Source of the DNA: Microbacterium telephonicum | GTDB lineage: Bacteria > Actinomycetota > Actinomycetes > Actinomycetales > Microbacteriaceae | Assembly: GCF_003651225.1 (NCBI RefSeq) | Contig: NZ_RCDB01000003.1 | Coordinates: 62,001 to 126,000, forward strand | Direction of reading: 5' to 3' | Length of the DNA stretch: 64,000 bases | Shown here: positions 28,701 through 36,772 of the stretch, piece after piece | Layout: each line of letters starts with the position of its first letter | How positions within the stretch are numbered: the stretch's first letter is position 1 | Program-made: the position numbers and the translations under genes | The notes under the pieces: generated by a model | What the model saw: the letters and a program-made list of their open reading frames with translations, nothing else | The model's database searches: none | What the model was told of the DNA's origin: nothing

Positions 28701-29752
28701 ACGGCGAGCGCCCAGCCGTCCAGCGGCAGGCCGATGCGCACCGGGCCGTCGCCGCCGAGCGGCGCGGCGCAGGCGACGACGGTGGCCTCGGTCGGCCCGT
28801 ACGTGTTCCAGACCTCGCGGCCCTCCGCGGTCAGCCGCGCGGCGAGCTCGGGCGGACATGCCTCGCCGCCGAAGATGAGCAGCCGGACGTTCTCGATCGC
28901 ATCGCCCGGCCACATCGCGGCGAGGGTCGGCACGGTCGAGACCACCGTGATGCCCTGGCGCAGCAGCCACGGCGCGAGATCTTCACCCGAGCGCACGAGC
29001 GAGCGCGGCGCCGGCACGAGGCATGCCCCGTGGCGCCACGCGAGCCACATCTCCTCGCAGGAGGCGTCGAACGCGACCGACAGCCCCGCGAGCACCCGGT
29101 CGCCCGGGCCGATCGGGGCGTCCTGCAGGAACAGCCGCGCCTCCGCGTCGACGAACGCGGCGGCCGAGCGATGGCTCACGGCGACGCCCTTGGGCACACC
29201 CGTCGACCCGGAGGTGAAGATCACCCACGCGTCGTCGTCGGGTGTGGGCTGCGGCACGGCCCGGATCGCCTCCGTCGTGGGCTGCGGGGCGCCCCCGTCG
29301 AACAGCGCCGCCGGCGCCGCATCCGCGTGGTCGCCGGTCGGGCGGAACACGCCCGACCCCTCGATGACGCCGGCCACCGCCGCCTCGCCGAAGACCAGCC
29401 GTGCCCGCTCCTCGGGATCGTCGGCGTCGACCGGCACGTAGGCGGCCCCGGCCGCGATGGCACCCAGGATGCCGATGTACAGCTCCTTCGAGCCCGACGG
29501 CATGCGGATGCCGACCCGGTCGCCGCGGCGGACGCCGGCGGTCTGCAGCATCGCCGCCGTGCGGCCCACCCGCCGCATCAGCTCGACGTAGCTCAGTGCG
29601 CCGGAGCCGTCGTCGAGGGCGGACTCCTGCGGATGCCGCGCCGCGGTGTCCCGCAGGATGTCCAGGAGCGTGCGCTCGGCGGGTGCGAGCGACGACCGGT
29701 CGAGCACCTGCTGGACGCCCTCGGACGCGGCGGGGGCGACGATCTCGGCCAC
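25796..29752 (-). CDS. Pls/PosA-type membrane nonribosomal peptide synthetase
   Basis: 1318 aa, nearly the length of epsilon-poly-L-lysine synthetase (1319). Adenylation domain about 20-515: FTSGSTGVPKG (180s), core Asp in VAFDASCEE, NTYGPTEAT, YRSGDL, GRADDQVKVGGRRIELGE, and Lys505 in RTSGKVD. Carrier domain with Ser558 in DLGGGSLAA. From 619 on: about six membrane helices alternating with three left-handed beta-helix acyltransferase-like C domains (GAKIGRGVD, GAQVGRDVEAS, GARIGRGVW). There is no thioesterase and no classical condensation domain. Family members join one amino acid repeatedly (poly-lysine, poly-diaminobutyrate and the like). GTG start is 2 nt after the upstream stop. Substrate not predictable by eye. 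Confidence 0.9.
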   Translation of the reverse strand: MAEIVAPAASEGVQQVLDRSSLAPAERTLLDILRDTAARHPQESALDDGSGALSYVELMRRVGRTAAMLQTAGVRRGDRVGIRMPSGSKELYIGILGAIAAGAAYVPVDADDPEERARLVFGEAAVAGVIEGSGVFRPTGDHADAAPAALFDGGAPQPTTEAIRAVPQPTPDDDAWVIFTSGSTGVPKGVAVSHRSAAAFVDAEARLFLQDAPIGPGDRVLAGLSVAFDASCEEMWLAWRHGACLVPAPRSLVRSGEDLAPWLLRQGITVVSTVPTLAAMWPGDAIENVRLLIFGGEACPPELAARLTAEGREVWNTYGPTEATVVACAAPLGGDGPVRIGLPLDGWALAVVDADGARVEAGGIGELIIGGVGLARYLDPAKDAEKYAGMPSLGWERAYRSGDLVRFEAEGLIFQGRADDQVKVGGRRIELGEVESALQDLPGVTGAAAAVRTTEAGVPVLVGYLAAPADFDRAAARADLAARLPAPMVPLLAVVDDLPVRTSGKVDRAALPWPLPGVELAATDFTPGEAWLAEQWQAVLGLPVTGRKADFFDLGGGSLAAAQLVSRIRARVPEFSVADIYDVPRLGAMAKALGTALSDETPSAYRSPAPTPRRMQWLQSLLAAPLFVLTGIRWMLYLLTASAILHTVPGFEVLPQVPLWGLLLGLLVFATPFGRMAIAVVAARILLVGLRPGDYPRGGWVHVRLWLAEQIADQVDAVGLAGAPWVSYYARALGAKIGRGVDLHALPPITGMLEIGDGAAVEPEVDLTGYWIDGDVVRIGGIRIGADASVGARSTLAPGARIGRRAEIAPGSAVFGRVRADQTWAGSPAVRVGGVSGQWPQDRAPAPHRWLWAYAASAVGLALLPLVAFAAGGLVVAQGIRGADTLTQALGGALAWLVPGVLVAGVVFAGAVVISVRLLSIRLDEGVHPVRSRVGWQAWTTERLLDSARTLLFPLYSSLFTPVWLRMLGAQVGRDVEASTVLLVPSLTRIEDGAFLADDTMVGSYELHRGWLRLGEVRIGKRAFLGNSGMAAPGHRVPKNGLVAVLSSAPAKAKAGSSWLGSPAVRLRRITAEGDQERTYRPAAHLRLARALWELCRIVPVFVTCALGVCVLFALAALEAALGLGWAVVLSGVVILAAGAGAAAVSTAAKWLIVGPIRAGEQPLWSSFVWRTEVSDTFTEMLAAPWFARAAAGTPALAVWLRSLGARIGRGVWCDSYWLPEPDLVTLGDGSTVNRGCVVQTHLFHDRIMSMDTVELEAGATLGPHSVILPAAAIGADATVGPASLVMRGESVPVGSRWSGNPIGPWRAVTVRAYQSTD

Positions 29753-29754
29753 GG

Positions 29755-30375
29755 TCAGGAGAGCAGGTCGATCAGCTGCGCCTTCGACAGCCGCGAGTAT
29801 GCGGTGCGCCCCTCGGCCTTCGCGCGGGCGCGCAGGTCGGCGACGGTGAGCGCGGAGAGGTCGACAGCGTCAGCCGCTTCGGGTTCGGGCGCGGGCTCCG
29901 GCTCGACGCCCTCCTCCGGCTCGGTGAGGGCCACGGCGAGCTCTTCGGCCGCGGCGGCCGACTCCAGTTCGGCGCGCGCGGCGGCCTTCTCTGCTTTGCG
30001 GGCCGCCTTCTTCAACGCCTTCGCCTCGGCCGCTCGGGCGGCGGCCTCCGCTTCGGCGCGGGCGGCATCCTCGGCGGCGCGCTTCGCCTCGGCACGAAGG
30101 CGCGACTTCCGCTCCGCCTTGGCGACGGCCTTCGCGACGGCGCGCTCCAGGCGGCGGGCGGCGCGTTCGGCCCGCGCGGCGACCTTCTTGGGCTTGGCCT
30201 TCAGCTTCTTCTTCGATACCTCGGCGGCGTCACGGGCGTCTTCGATGTAGTCGTCGAGATCGCTCGCGATCTTCTTGCCGAGGGTGCGGGCGGTCTTGGT
30301 GGCGCGGGCGGCGGCCGTCGCCGCGGCCGCGGTGGCCTCGCGGGCCGCGCGCTCGGCCTTCGTCTGCTTGCTCAT
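29755..30375 (-). CDS. Lys/Ala-rich coiled-coil protein with SAP/Rho-N-like end
   Basis: 206 aa. Residues about 1-140 are a long helical, heptad-like stretch very rich in Ala, Lys, Arg and Glu (KAERAAREA, KKKLKAKPKK, RAEAEAAARAAEAKALKKAA), then an acidic Pro/Glu linker, and finally LTVADLRARAKAEGRTAYSR...AQLIDLLS, a SAP-like or Rho N-terminal-type helix pair that binds nucleic acid in other proteins. Whole gene ends 2 nt before the synthetase start, so the two are translationally coupled. Function unknown; DNA binding is inferred from composition. Confidence 0.7.
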   Translation of the reverse strand: MSKQTKAERAAREATAAAATAAARATKTARTLGKKIASDLDDYIEDARDAAEVSKKKLKAKPKKVAARAERAARRLERAVAKAVAKAERKSRLRAEAKRAAEDAARAEAEAAARAAEAKALKKAARKAEKAAARAELESAAAAEELAVALTEPEEGVEPEPAPEPEAADAVDLSALTVADLRARAKAEGRTAYSRLSKAQLIDLLS

Positions 30376-30430
30376 GCCGCCGAGGGTAGTGCCCGCGGGT
30401 GAACGGTCCCGCCCTGTGTCCGCGCGAGTC

Positions 30431-30448
30431 GTTCACCTTCCGTTCACC
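30431..30448 (+). promoter_or_regulatory. PHO box upstream of pstS
   Basis: Two GTTCACC repeats start at 30431 and 30442, exactly 11 nt apart, the classic PhoP/RegX3 direct repeat. A reversed half-site (GTGAAC) is at 30399-30404. It lies 114 nt before the pstS start. Confidence 0.8.
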
Positions 30449-30561
30449 GCCACAGCGCACTCTCGTAAGAGTCGGTGTCTACCGTCTCGGACGTGCCCTG
30501 CACCAGGGCCGTCCTCGCCCTGACCCGCAGGGCCTCACCTGACACCCGAAGGAATCACCCC

Positions 30562-31659
30562 GTGAAGCTTTCCCGTTTCGCCCAGATCGGCGCCCTCGGC
30601 GCCGTCGCCGCTCTCGCACTGGCCGGCTGCGCCGCCAACGAGGGCAACGCCGCCGCTCCCTCGGGTGACGCCTCCGCGTCGACCCTCGAGGGCACGCTCA
30701 ACGCCACCGGCGCCTCGTCGCAGGATGCCGCGCAGCAGGCGTGGGTCGCGGCCTTCCAGATCGCCAACCCCGGCGTGACCATCAACTACCAGGCGACGGG
30801 TTCGGGCGTCGGCCGCGACAACTTCATCGCCGGCGGCCAGTCGTACATCGGCTCCGACCGCGCGTTCAACGAGGAGGAGATCGCCGCCGGCGGCTTCGCC
30901 TCCTGCACGAGCGACGCCATCGTCGAGGTCCCCGCGTACATCTCGCCCGTCGCCGTCATCTTCAACCTCGACGGCATCGACTCGCTGAACCTCGACGCCG
31001 CCACCATCGGCAAGATCTTCAACGGCGACATCACCACGTGGAACGACCCGGCCATCGCCGCCCTCAACGACGGCGTCGACCTGCCCGACACCGCCATCTC
31101 GCCGGTGCACCGCTCCGACCCTTCGGGCACGAGCGATATCTTCACCGGCTACCTCGAGTCGGTCGCGCCCGAGGCGTGGCCGCACGAGGCCTCGGACGAG
31201 TGGCCGCTGTCGTCGGGCGAGGCCGCGCAGGGCACCGCCGGTGTCGTCGCCGCCGTCAAGGGCGGCACGGGCACCATCGGCTACGCCGACGCCTCGCAGG
31301 CCGGCGACCTCGGCACCGCCGCGATCCAGGTCGGCGACGAGTTCGTGCCGTTCTCCTCGGAGGCCGCAGCCAAGCTCGTCGAGGCCTCGCCGCTGGTCGA
31401 GGGCCGCGGCGAGGGCGACCTCGTCTTCGACGTCGACCCCGCCGCCGCTCCCGCCGGCTCGTACCCGATCGCCCTGGTGAGCTACCTCATCGGCTGCGAG
31501 GCGTACGAGGACGAGGCCACCGCCGAGCTCGTGCGCGCCTACTTCGAGTTCGTCGTCTCGGCCGAGGGCCAGGACGTCGCCCACGAGGCCGCCGGCTCCG
31601 CCCCGCTCTCGGACACGCTCCGCGAGCAGATCAACGGCGCGATCGCCCTCATCGGCTGA
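30562..31659 (+). CDS. pstS: Phosphate ABC transporter substrate-binding protein PstS
   Basis: 365 aa lipoprotein: signal VKLSRFAQIGALGAVAALAL with lipobox LAGC (Cys near 24), then the periplasmic-binding fold with phosphate-contact loops ATGASSQ, GSGVGRDNFI, GSDRAFNEEE and HRSDPSGTSDIF. Captures phosphate outside the membrane for PstCAB. GTG start with GAAGGAAT upstream; gene is first in the pst operon and lies under a PHO box, so phosphate starvation should induce it. A strong hairpin downstream should make PstS more abundant than the permease. Confidence 0.96.
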   Translation: MKLSRFAQIGALGAVAALALAGCAANEGNAAAPSGDASASTLEGTLNATGASSQDAAQQAWVAAFQIANPGVTINYQATGSGVGRDNFIAGGQSYIGSDRAFNEEEIAAGGFASCTSDAIVEVPAYISPVAVIFNLDGIDSLNLDAATIGKIFNGDITTWNDPAIAALNDGVDLPDTAISPVHRSDPSGTSDIFTGYLESVAPEAWPHEASDEWPLSSGEAAQGTAGVVAAVKGGTGTIGYADASQAGDLGTAAIQVGDEFVPFSSEAAAKLVEASPLVEGRGEGDLVFDVDPAAAPAGSYPIALVSYLIGCEAYEDEATAELVRAYFEFVVSAEGQDVAHEAAGSAPLSDTLREQINGAIALIG

Positions 31660-31671
31660 TCATTCCCGCAC

Positions 31672-31708
31672 GCGGATGCCCCGGTCTCTTCCAGGCCGGG
31701 GCATCCGC
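31672..31708 (+). terminator. Hairpin between pstS and pstC
   Basis: Perfect 13-bp stem GCGGATGCCCCGG/CCGGGGCATCCGC with an 11-nt loop. Partial termination or mRNA end protection would raise PstS above PstCAB. Confidence 0.8.
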
Positions 31709-31765
31709 CGGGAAACCACCCTCTCGCTGAGAACCCACTGACCCGGAACCAGGTTCGAGGAGAAC

Positions 31766-32722
31766 ATGACCACCGCCACACCGCCGGCACGACCGCAGAC
31801 CATTCCGGCCAAGCGCCGCCTGGGCGATGCGGTGTTCTCCGGCACCGCGCTGGGCGCGGGCATCCTGATCCTGCTGATCCTCGTCGCCGTCACCGTCTTC
31901 CTCATCGCGCAGTCGATCCCCGCGCTGACCGAAGACCCCGCCGACAACTCGATCCTGCGCGGCCAGAGCTTCCTGGAGTACGTCGGGCCGCTCGTCTTCG
32001 GCACGATCTGGGCGGCCGCGCTCGCGCTCATCTTCGCCGCACCGCTGGCGATCGGCATCGCGCTGTTCATCTCGCACTACGCACCGCGCCGCATCGCGGC
32101 CGTGCTCGGCTACATCATCGACCTGCTCGCCGCCATCCCGTCGGTCGTCTTCGGCCTGTGGGGCGCGCTCGTGCTCGCCGGCTGGGTGCAGCCCTTCTAC
32201 GTCTGGCTCACCCAGAACGTCGGCTGGTTCCCGCTGTTCTCCGGCGACGCCTCGGCCACCGGCCGCACGATCCTCACCGCGGCCATCGTGCTCGCCGTCA
32301 TGATCCTCCCGATCATGACCGCCATCTGCCGCGAGGTCTTCCTGCAGACCCCGAAGCTCCACGAGGAGGCCGCGCTCGCCCTCGGGTCGACCCGCTGGGA
32401 GATGGTACGGATGTCGGTCTTCCCGTTCGCCCGCGGCGGCATGGTCTCCGCCGCGATGCTCGCCCTCGGTCGCGCCCTCGGCGAGACCATGGCCGTCACG
32501 ATGGTGCTCTCGGCATCCGGCGTGGTCACCTTCCAGGTGCTCACCTCGACCAACCCGACGCCCATCCCCGCCAACATCGCCCTCAAGTTCGGCGAGGCCC
32601 ACGGCACCGGCGTCAACGCGCTGATCGCGACCGGCCTTGTCCTGTTCATCGTCACCTTCGCCGTCAACGCGCTGGCCCGCTGGATCGTCAGCCGCCGCGC
32701 CGAGTTCTCGGGAGCCAACTGA
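31766..32722 (+). CDS. pstC: Phosphate ABC transporter permease PstC
   Basis: 318 aa with six membrane helices. The EAA loop (HEEAALALGSTRWEMVRMSVFP) and GRALGETMAVTMVL are typical of PstC. It forms the phosphate channel with PstA. ATG follows GAGGAG; its stop overlaps the pstA ATG by one base (TGATG). Confidence 0.96.
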   Translation: MTTATPPARPQTIPAKRRLGDAVFSGTALGAGILILLILVAVTVFLIAQSIPALTEDPADNSILRGQSFLEYVGPLVFGTIWAAALALIFAAPLAIGIALFISHYAPRRIAAVLGYIIDLLAAIPSVVFGLWGALVLAGWVQPFYVWLTQNVGWFPLFSGDASATGRTILTAAIVLAVMILPIMTAICREVFLQTPKLHEEAALALGSTRWEMVRMSVFPFARGGMVSAAMLALGRALGETMAVTMVLSASGVVTFQVLTSTNPTPIPANIALKFGEAHGTGVNALIATGLVLFIVTFAVNALARWIVSRRAEFSGAN

Positions 32723-33816
32723 TGGCCACCACGACCACCGCGCCCGCGCCGGCCGCGCCGAAGACCTCCAACAGCCTCACCGCCGGTCAGCTCCCGAAGT
32801 GGCTGCCGTGGACGCTGCTCGGCATCGCCCTCGTGCTCTCGTGCGCCGTCTTCGCGATCCTCGCCGGCGGTGACGCCGCCGCCTTCAACATCGTCGCCGC
32901 GGTGCTGATCGCCGTCGTCCTGTTCTCCATCGGGCTCGTCGTGCTCTCCGCCGTCGTCGAGTCCCGGCGCCGCGCCGTCGACCGCCTCGCGACAGTGCTG
33001 GTGTCGATCGCGTTCACGATCGCCCTGCTGCCGCTGATCTCGCTGATGTACACCGTGATCCTCAACGGCATCGGCCGCTTCGACGCGTCCTTCTTCTCGT
33101 GGACGATGCGCAACGTCGTCGGCGAGGGCGGCGGCGCGCTGCACGCGATCTACGGCACGCTGCTGATCACGCTGCTCGCCGCCGTCATCTCGGTGCCGAT
33201 CGGTCTGCTCACCTCGATCTACCTCGTCGAGTACGGCCGCGGCCGGCTCGCGAAGGCGATCACCTTCTTCGTCGACGTCATGACCGGCATCCCGTCGATC
33301 GTCGCCGGTCTGTTCATCGTCGCGCTGTTCTCGATGATCATCGGACCCGGAAAGTACATGGGCCTCATGGGCGCGCTGTCGCTCACGGTGCTCATGATCC
33401 CGGTCGTCGTCCGCTCCAGCGAGGAGATGCTGCGCCTGGTCCCCAACGAGCTGCGCGAAGCCTCGTACGCCCTCGGCGTGCCGAAGTGGCTCACGATCGC
33501 GAAGGTCGTGCTGCCCACCGCGATCGCCGGCATCACGACGGGCATCATGCTCGCCATCTCCCGCGTCATCGGCGAGACCGCGCCGCTGCTGCTGACCGCC
33601 GGGTTCACGACCTCGCTGAACCTCGACCTGACGAACCAGCCGATGATGACCCTCCCGGTCTTCGTCTACACGCAGTTCCAGAACCCGGGCACCAACATCG
33701 ACGCCGCCCTCGGCCGCGCCTGGGCGGGCGCCCTGACACTGATCCTCATCGTCATGGTGCTCAACCTCGTCGCCCGTTTCATCGCGAAGAAGTTCGCCCC
33801 CAAGTTCGGCCGCTGA
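32722..33816 (+). CDS. pstA: Phosphate ABC transporter permease PstA
   Basis: 364 aa. An N-terminal Thr/Ala/Pro-rich stretch and two extra helices precede the six-helix permease core; EAA loop [21 protein letters not shown] and [15 protein letters not shown] match PstA. Partner of PstC. Translationally coupled to pstC by a one-base overlap; pstB follows 37 nt later. Confidence 0.96.
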   Translation: MATTTTAPAPAAPKTSNSLTAGQLPKWLPWTLLGIALVLSCAVFAILAGGDAAAFNIVAAVLIAVVLFSIGLVVLSAVVESRRRAVDRLATVLVSIAFTIALLPLISLMYTVILNGIGRFDASFFSWTMRNVVGEGGGALHAIYGTLLITLLAAVISVPIGLLTSIYLVEYGRGRLAKAITFFVDVMTGIPSIVAGLFIVALFSMIIGPGKYMGLMGALSLTVLMIPVVVRSSEEMLRLVPNELREASYALGVPKWLTIAKVVLPTAIAGITTGIMLAISRVIGETAPLLLTAGFTTSLNLDLTNQPMMTLPVFVYTQFQNPGTNIDAALGRAWAGALTLILIVMVLNLVARFIAKKFAPKFGR

Positions 33817-33853
33817 CCCGGCGCCCCAGACAGAACCAGAGAGAAATCGACAC

Positions 33854-34633
33854 GTGTCCAAGAGCATCGAAGTCAACGACCTCAACGTCTACTACGGCGA
33901 CTTCCTCGCCGTCGAGGGTGTCGCCCTCGACATCCAGCCGCGCAGCGTCACCGCGTTCATCGGCCCGTCCGGCTGCGGCAAGTCCACGTTCCTGCGCACC
34001 CTCAACCGCATGCACGAGGTGATCCCCGGCGCCCGCGTCGAGGGTCAGGTGCTGCTCGACGGCGACGACCTGTACGGCCAGGGCGTCGACCCCGTGCTCG
34101 TGCGCCGCCAGGTGGGCATGGTCTTCCAGCGCCCCAACCCGTTCCCCACGATGTCGATCCGCGAGAACGTGCTGGCGGGCGTCAAGCTCAACAACAAGCG
34201 CATCTCCAAGAGCGACGCGGACGCGCTCGTCGAGAAGTCGCTGCAGGGCGCGAACCTGTGGAACGAGGTCAAGGACCGTCTCGACAAGCCCGGCTCGGGT
34301 CTGTCGGGCGGCCAGCAGCAGCGTCTGTGCATCGCGCGTGCGATCGCCGTCGCCCCCGACGTGCTGCTCATGGACGAGCCCTGCTCGGCCCTCGACCCGA
34401 TCTCGACCTACGCGATCGAGGAGCTGATCGGCGAGCTCAAGAACGAGTACACGATCGTCATCGTGACCCACAACATGCAGCAGGCCTCGCGCGTGTCGGA
34501 CAAGACGGCGTTCTTCAACATCGCCGGCACCGGCAAGCCCGGCAAGCTCATCGAGTACAACGACACCACGACGATCTTCACGACGCCGTCGGTGCAGGCC
34601 ACCGAGGACTACGTCTCCGGCCGCTTCGGGTGA
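33854..34633 (+). CDS. pstB: Phosphate ABC transporter ATP-binding protein PstB
   Basis: 259 aa ABC ATPase: Walker [10 protein letters not shown] (37-45), VFQRPNPFP typical of PstB, signature [14 protein letters not shown], Walker [16 protein letters not shown], switch VTHNMQQA. Length and motifs are normal. GTG start. PstB is also the contact point of PhoU in phosphate signalling. Confidence 0.97.
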   Translation: MSKSIEVNDLNVYYGDFLAVEGVALDIQPRSVTAFIGPSGCGKSTFLRTLNRMHEVIPGARVEGQVLLDGDDLYGQGVDPVLVRRQVGMVFQRPNPFPTMSIRENVLAGVKLNNKRISKSDADALVEKSLQGANLWNEVKDRLDKPGSGLSGGQQQRLCIARAIAVAPDVLLMDEPCSALDPISTYAIEELIGELKNEYTIVIVTHNMQQASRVSDKTAFFNIAGTGKPGKLIEYNDTTTIFTTPSVQATEDYVSGRFG

Positions 34634-34651
34634 CCACCCCGTCGCTCTGAC

Positions 34652-34690
34652 ACGCGGATGCCGCGGGCGCTGTGCTCGCGGCATCCGCGT
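34652..34690 (+). terminator. Terminator of the pst operon
   Basis: Perfect 14-bp stem ACGCGGATGCCGCG/CGCGGCATCCGCGT around 11 nt, followed by TTGCG. It ends the pstSCAB transcript. Confidence 0.85.
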
Positions 34691-34699
34691 TTGCGCAAC

Positions 34700-34770
34700 T
34701 GCAAGGCCGCAGCCCGGACACGCCGTCCGAGCGGCCCGGAGCGGCGGCGCGTCCGGGCTGATGCCTTGCA
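34700..34770 (+). repeat. REP-like interrupted palindrome, left copy
   Basis: TGCAAGG (34700-34706) and CCTTGCA (34764-34770) form the outer stem; a symmetric 4-nt loop on each side then leads to AGCCCGGAC/GTCCGGGCT (34711-34719 with 34751-34759). It shares the outer arms and the blocks GACACGCCG and CCGGGCTGATGC with the element at 35723-35792, on the other side of the gene between them. Confidence 0.7.
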
Positions 34771-34877
34771 CTTCGGTCCCGTCCAACTGTTCCCCCCCGT
34801 GCCGCCGGTGGGGGTGACTGTCCCGGATCGGGCGAGGCGCGTCTCCGCGCGGACTCGCGGCCCTGCATCGTGGAGCG

Positions 34878-35714
34878 ATGTGCGACGCCCTGGGCTCGAT
34901 CCTCACGACCGCCGCGCTGGCCGCCGCCGGCTGCTCGGGCCGGCAGCTGCGCATCGACGTGGCCGCCGGCATCCTGATCCGCGCGCGGCGCGGTGTCTAC
35001 ACGACGCGGGGGACGTGTGCCGCGCTTCAGGACGTCGCCGCCCACGGCGGCCGGGCCGCGTGCATCACCGCCGCGCGACACCTCGGGCTGTGGGTGCTCT
35101 CCGACGACGCACGCACACACGTCTGGCTGCGCGACGGCCAGCGCACCTATCACTCCCGTGGTTCGTGCCGGTGCGTCGAGCACTGGGATGACGGCCCCGC
35201 CGGATCGCCCGCCGCGCTGCCGTCGGTGCCCCGCATCCTCGCGCAGATCTTCCGATGCTTCGATGCGGAGGAACTCTTCGTCGTCCTCGAGTCGGCGCTG
35301 CGGTCGGGACGCATCGACAGGGCGGGACTGCGGTGGCTGCGACAGCGCTCGAACGCCCGGATGCGGGAGGCGCTGGCGCATGCGCGAGCGGATGCCGACA
35401 GCGGGTTGGAGTCGCTGCTGCGGTGGCGCCTGCGACGGCATCGCCTGCGCGTGCGCACGCAGCGCCGAGTCGCGAGCGTCGGCGTCGTCGACGCGCTGAT
35501 CGGTGACCGGCTCCTCGTCGAGACCGACGGGGTCGCCGGTCACGGCGATTCGCCCCATCGCCACAAGGATCTCGTGCGAGACGCGCACGCGGCCATGTGG
35601 GGGCTGTTCACCCTGCGCTTCGACTATGCGATGTTCGTGCACGACTGGGACCTCGTCGAGGCGGCGATCCTCGGCGCGTTGCGAGCTCTCGATGGCCTAC
35701 CCGCTTCGCGCTGA
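34878..35714 (+). CDS. AbiEi-type antitoxin-domain protein with DUF559/Vsr-like nuclease end
   Basis: 278 aa. The N-terminal part (LAAAGCSGRQLRIDVAAGIL, IRARRGVYTT) is the winged-helix AbiEi-antitoxin-like domain; the C-terminal 100 residues (SGLESLLRWRLRRHRLR, VDALIGDRLLVETDGVAGH, HKDLVRDAHAAMWGLFTLRF) look like the small DUF559/very-short-patch-repair endonuclease fold, with Asp/Glu candidates in VDALI and VETDG. Such proteins are numerous and variable in Actinobacteria and poorly understood. No AbiEii toxin is adjacent. It stands alone between two related palindromes. Confidence 0.75.
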   Translation: MCDALGSILTTAALAAAGCSGRQLRIDVAAGILIRARRGVYTTRGTCAALQDVAAHGGRAACITAARHLGLWVLSDDARTHVWLRDGQRTYHSRGSCRCVEHWDDGPAGSPAALPSVPRILAQIFRCFDAEELFVVLESALRSGRIDRAGLRWLRQRSNARMREALAHARADADSGLESLLRWRLRRHRLRVRTQRRVASVGVVDALIGDRLLVETDGVAGHGDSPHRHKDLVRDAHAAMWGLFTLRFDYAMFVHDWDLVEAAILGALRALDGLPASR

Positions 35715-35722
35715 GCGCGACA

Positions 35723-35792
35723 TGCAAGGCCGTGCGCGCGACACGCCGTTGCCCGGGCTGATGCAGCGGCGTGTCGCCCACCATCCCTTGCA
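35723..35792 (+). repeat. REP-like interrupted palindrome, right copy
   Basis: Outer arms TGCAAGG (35723-35729) and CCTTGCA (35786-35792) are identical to the left copy; the inner stem is GCGACACGCCG/CGGCGTGTCGC (35738-35748 with 35767-35777). In both copies one outer flank continues GCAAC or GTTGC. It begins 9 nt after the nuclease-like gene. Confidence 0.7.
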
Positions 35793-35832
35793 GTTGCGAG
35801 CGGCCGCCGAGCAGGTCCGCGCGCGCCGCGCG

Positions 35833-36717
35833 TCAGTCGCGCGGGCTCAGCAGGTACGCGTTCATCGCCGCCGTCAGATCCCGATCGACGGGCAGCGGGG
35901 CGCCGTCGACGGCGGTGACGGGGGCGGCGAGGCGCACGCTGGAGACGAGCCACGCGGCATCCGCGGTGGCGAGGTCGGATGCCGGGATCGTGTCGTAGCC
36001 GACCTCGTGGCCCTGCGCCTCGAGATGCTCGAACAGGCTCAGCTGGGTCGTCCCGTGCAGGATGCCGGCGTTCGGCGCGGGCGTCGTGAAGCGGTCGCCG
36101 CGGCGGAGAATGAGCGACGCGGTGGGTGCTTCGAGCACGTAGCCGTCGCTCGTCGTGAAGACGGCGTCGTCGGCGCCGCGCCGCTTGGCCTCGCGGATGG
36201 CGGCCATGTTCACGGCGTACGACAGCGTCTTTGCGCCCAGCAGCAGCCACGGCGCCTGCGCGGGCGTGTCGAGGCGGTAGCCGCGGTCGAGCGTGACCAC
36301 GCGGATGCCGTCGGTGCGCGCCGCGGTGAAGTCGCCGGCGTCGGCCACGGTCACCCACGCGGTGGGGGTGGGCCCGTGCTCGACACCGCGACTGAGGATG
36401 AGCTTGATGACCGACTCCCCCGCGCCGGCGTGCGCGGCGGCACGGCCCACGGCCGCGCGCCATTGCGGCAGGTGCGGAGCGGGCAGGTCGCACAGCCGCG
36501 CCGAGTGCGCGAGGCGTTCGAGGTGGGCCGTGACCTCCTGCGCGTGGCCGTCCACGACGCCGATGGACTCGAAGATGCCGTCGCCGCGCTGGGTGCTGAG
36601 CTCCCCCACCGTCAGCGCGGGCGCCGAGGGATCGACCTCCGTGAACGTCGCGTCGAAGTCGGTGCGGGCGTCGTCGGATGCCGCGGGGTCGATCATGAGG
36701 GCAAAGCGCCAGGCCAT
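35833..36717 (-). CDS. pabC: Aminodeoxychorismate lyase / class IV aminotransferase
   Basis: 294 aa PLP enzyme of fold type IV. The lysine that binds PLP is in GAKTLSYAVNMAA; phosphate-binding residues in LEAPTASLILRRG and GILHGTTQ. Actinobacterial copies at this length are annotated as 4-amino-4-deoxychorismate lyase, giving p-aminobenzoate for folate; D-amino-acid or branched-chain aminotransferase activity cannot be ruled out. Leaderless start: TAGGCT at 36725-36730 is 7 nt before the ATG. Confidence 0.85.
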   Translation of the reverse strand: MAWRFALMIDPAASDDARTDFDATFTEVDPSAPALTVGELSTQRGDGIFESIGVVDGHAQEVTAHLERLAHSARLCDLPAPHLPQWRAAVGRAAAHAGAGESVIKLILSRGVEHGPTPTAWVTVADAGDFTAARTDGIRVVTLDRGYRLDTPAQAPWLLLGAKTLSYAVNMAAIREAKRRGADDAVFTTSDGYVLEAPTASLILRRGDRFTTPAPNAGILHGTTQLSLFEHLEAQGHEVGYDTIPASDLATADAAWLVSSVRLAAPVTAVDGAPLPVDRDLTAAMNAYLLSPRD

Positions 36718-36772
36718 GGCATCGAGCCTACGTCGGGAATGCCCGCCGCCGGGGCTCGGTTAGACTCTTACA

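Noticed and set aside
25958..30250. A 1430-aa plus-strand reading opposite the synthetase
   Set aside because: High-GC antisense shadow: His/Arg/Asp/Gly-rich with no motifs, while the minus frame has all NRPS motifs.
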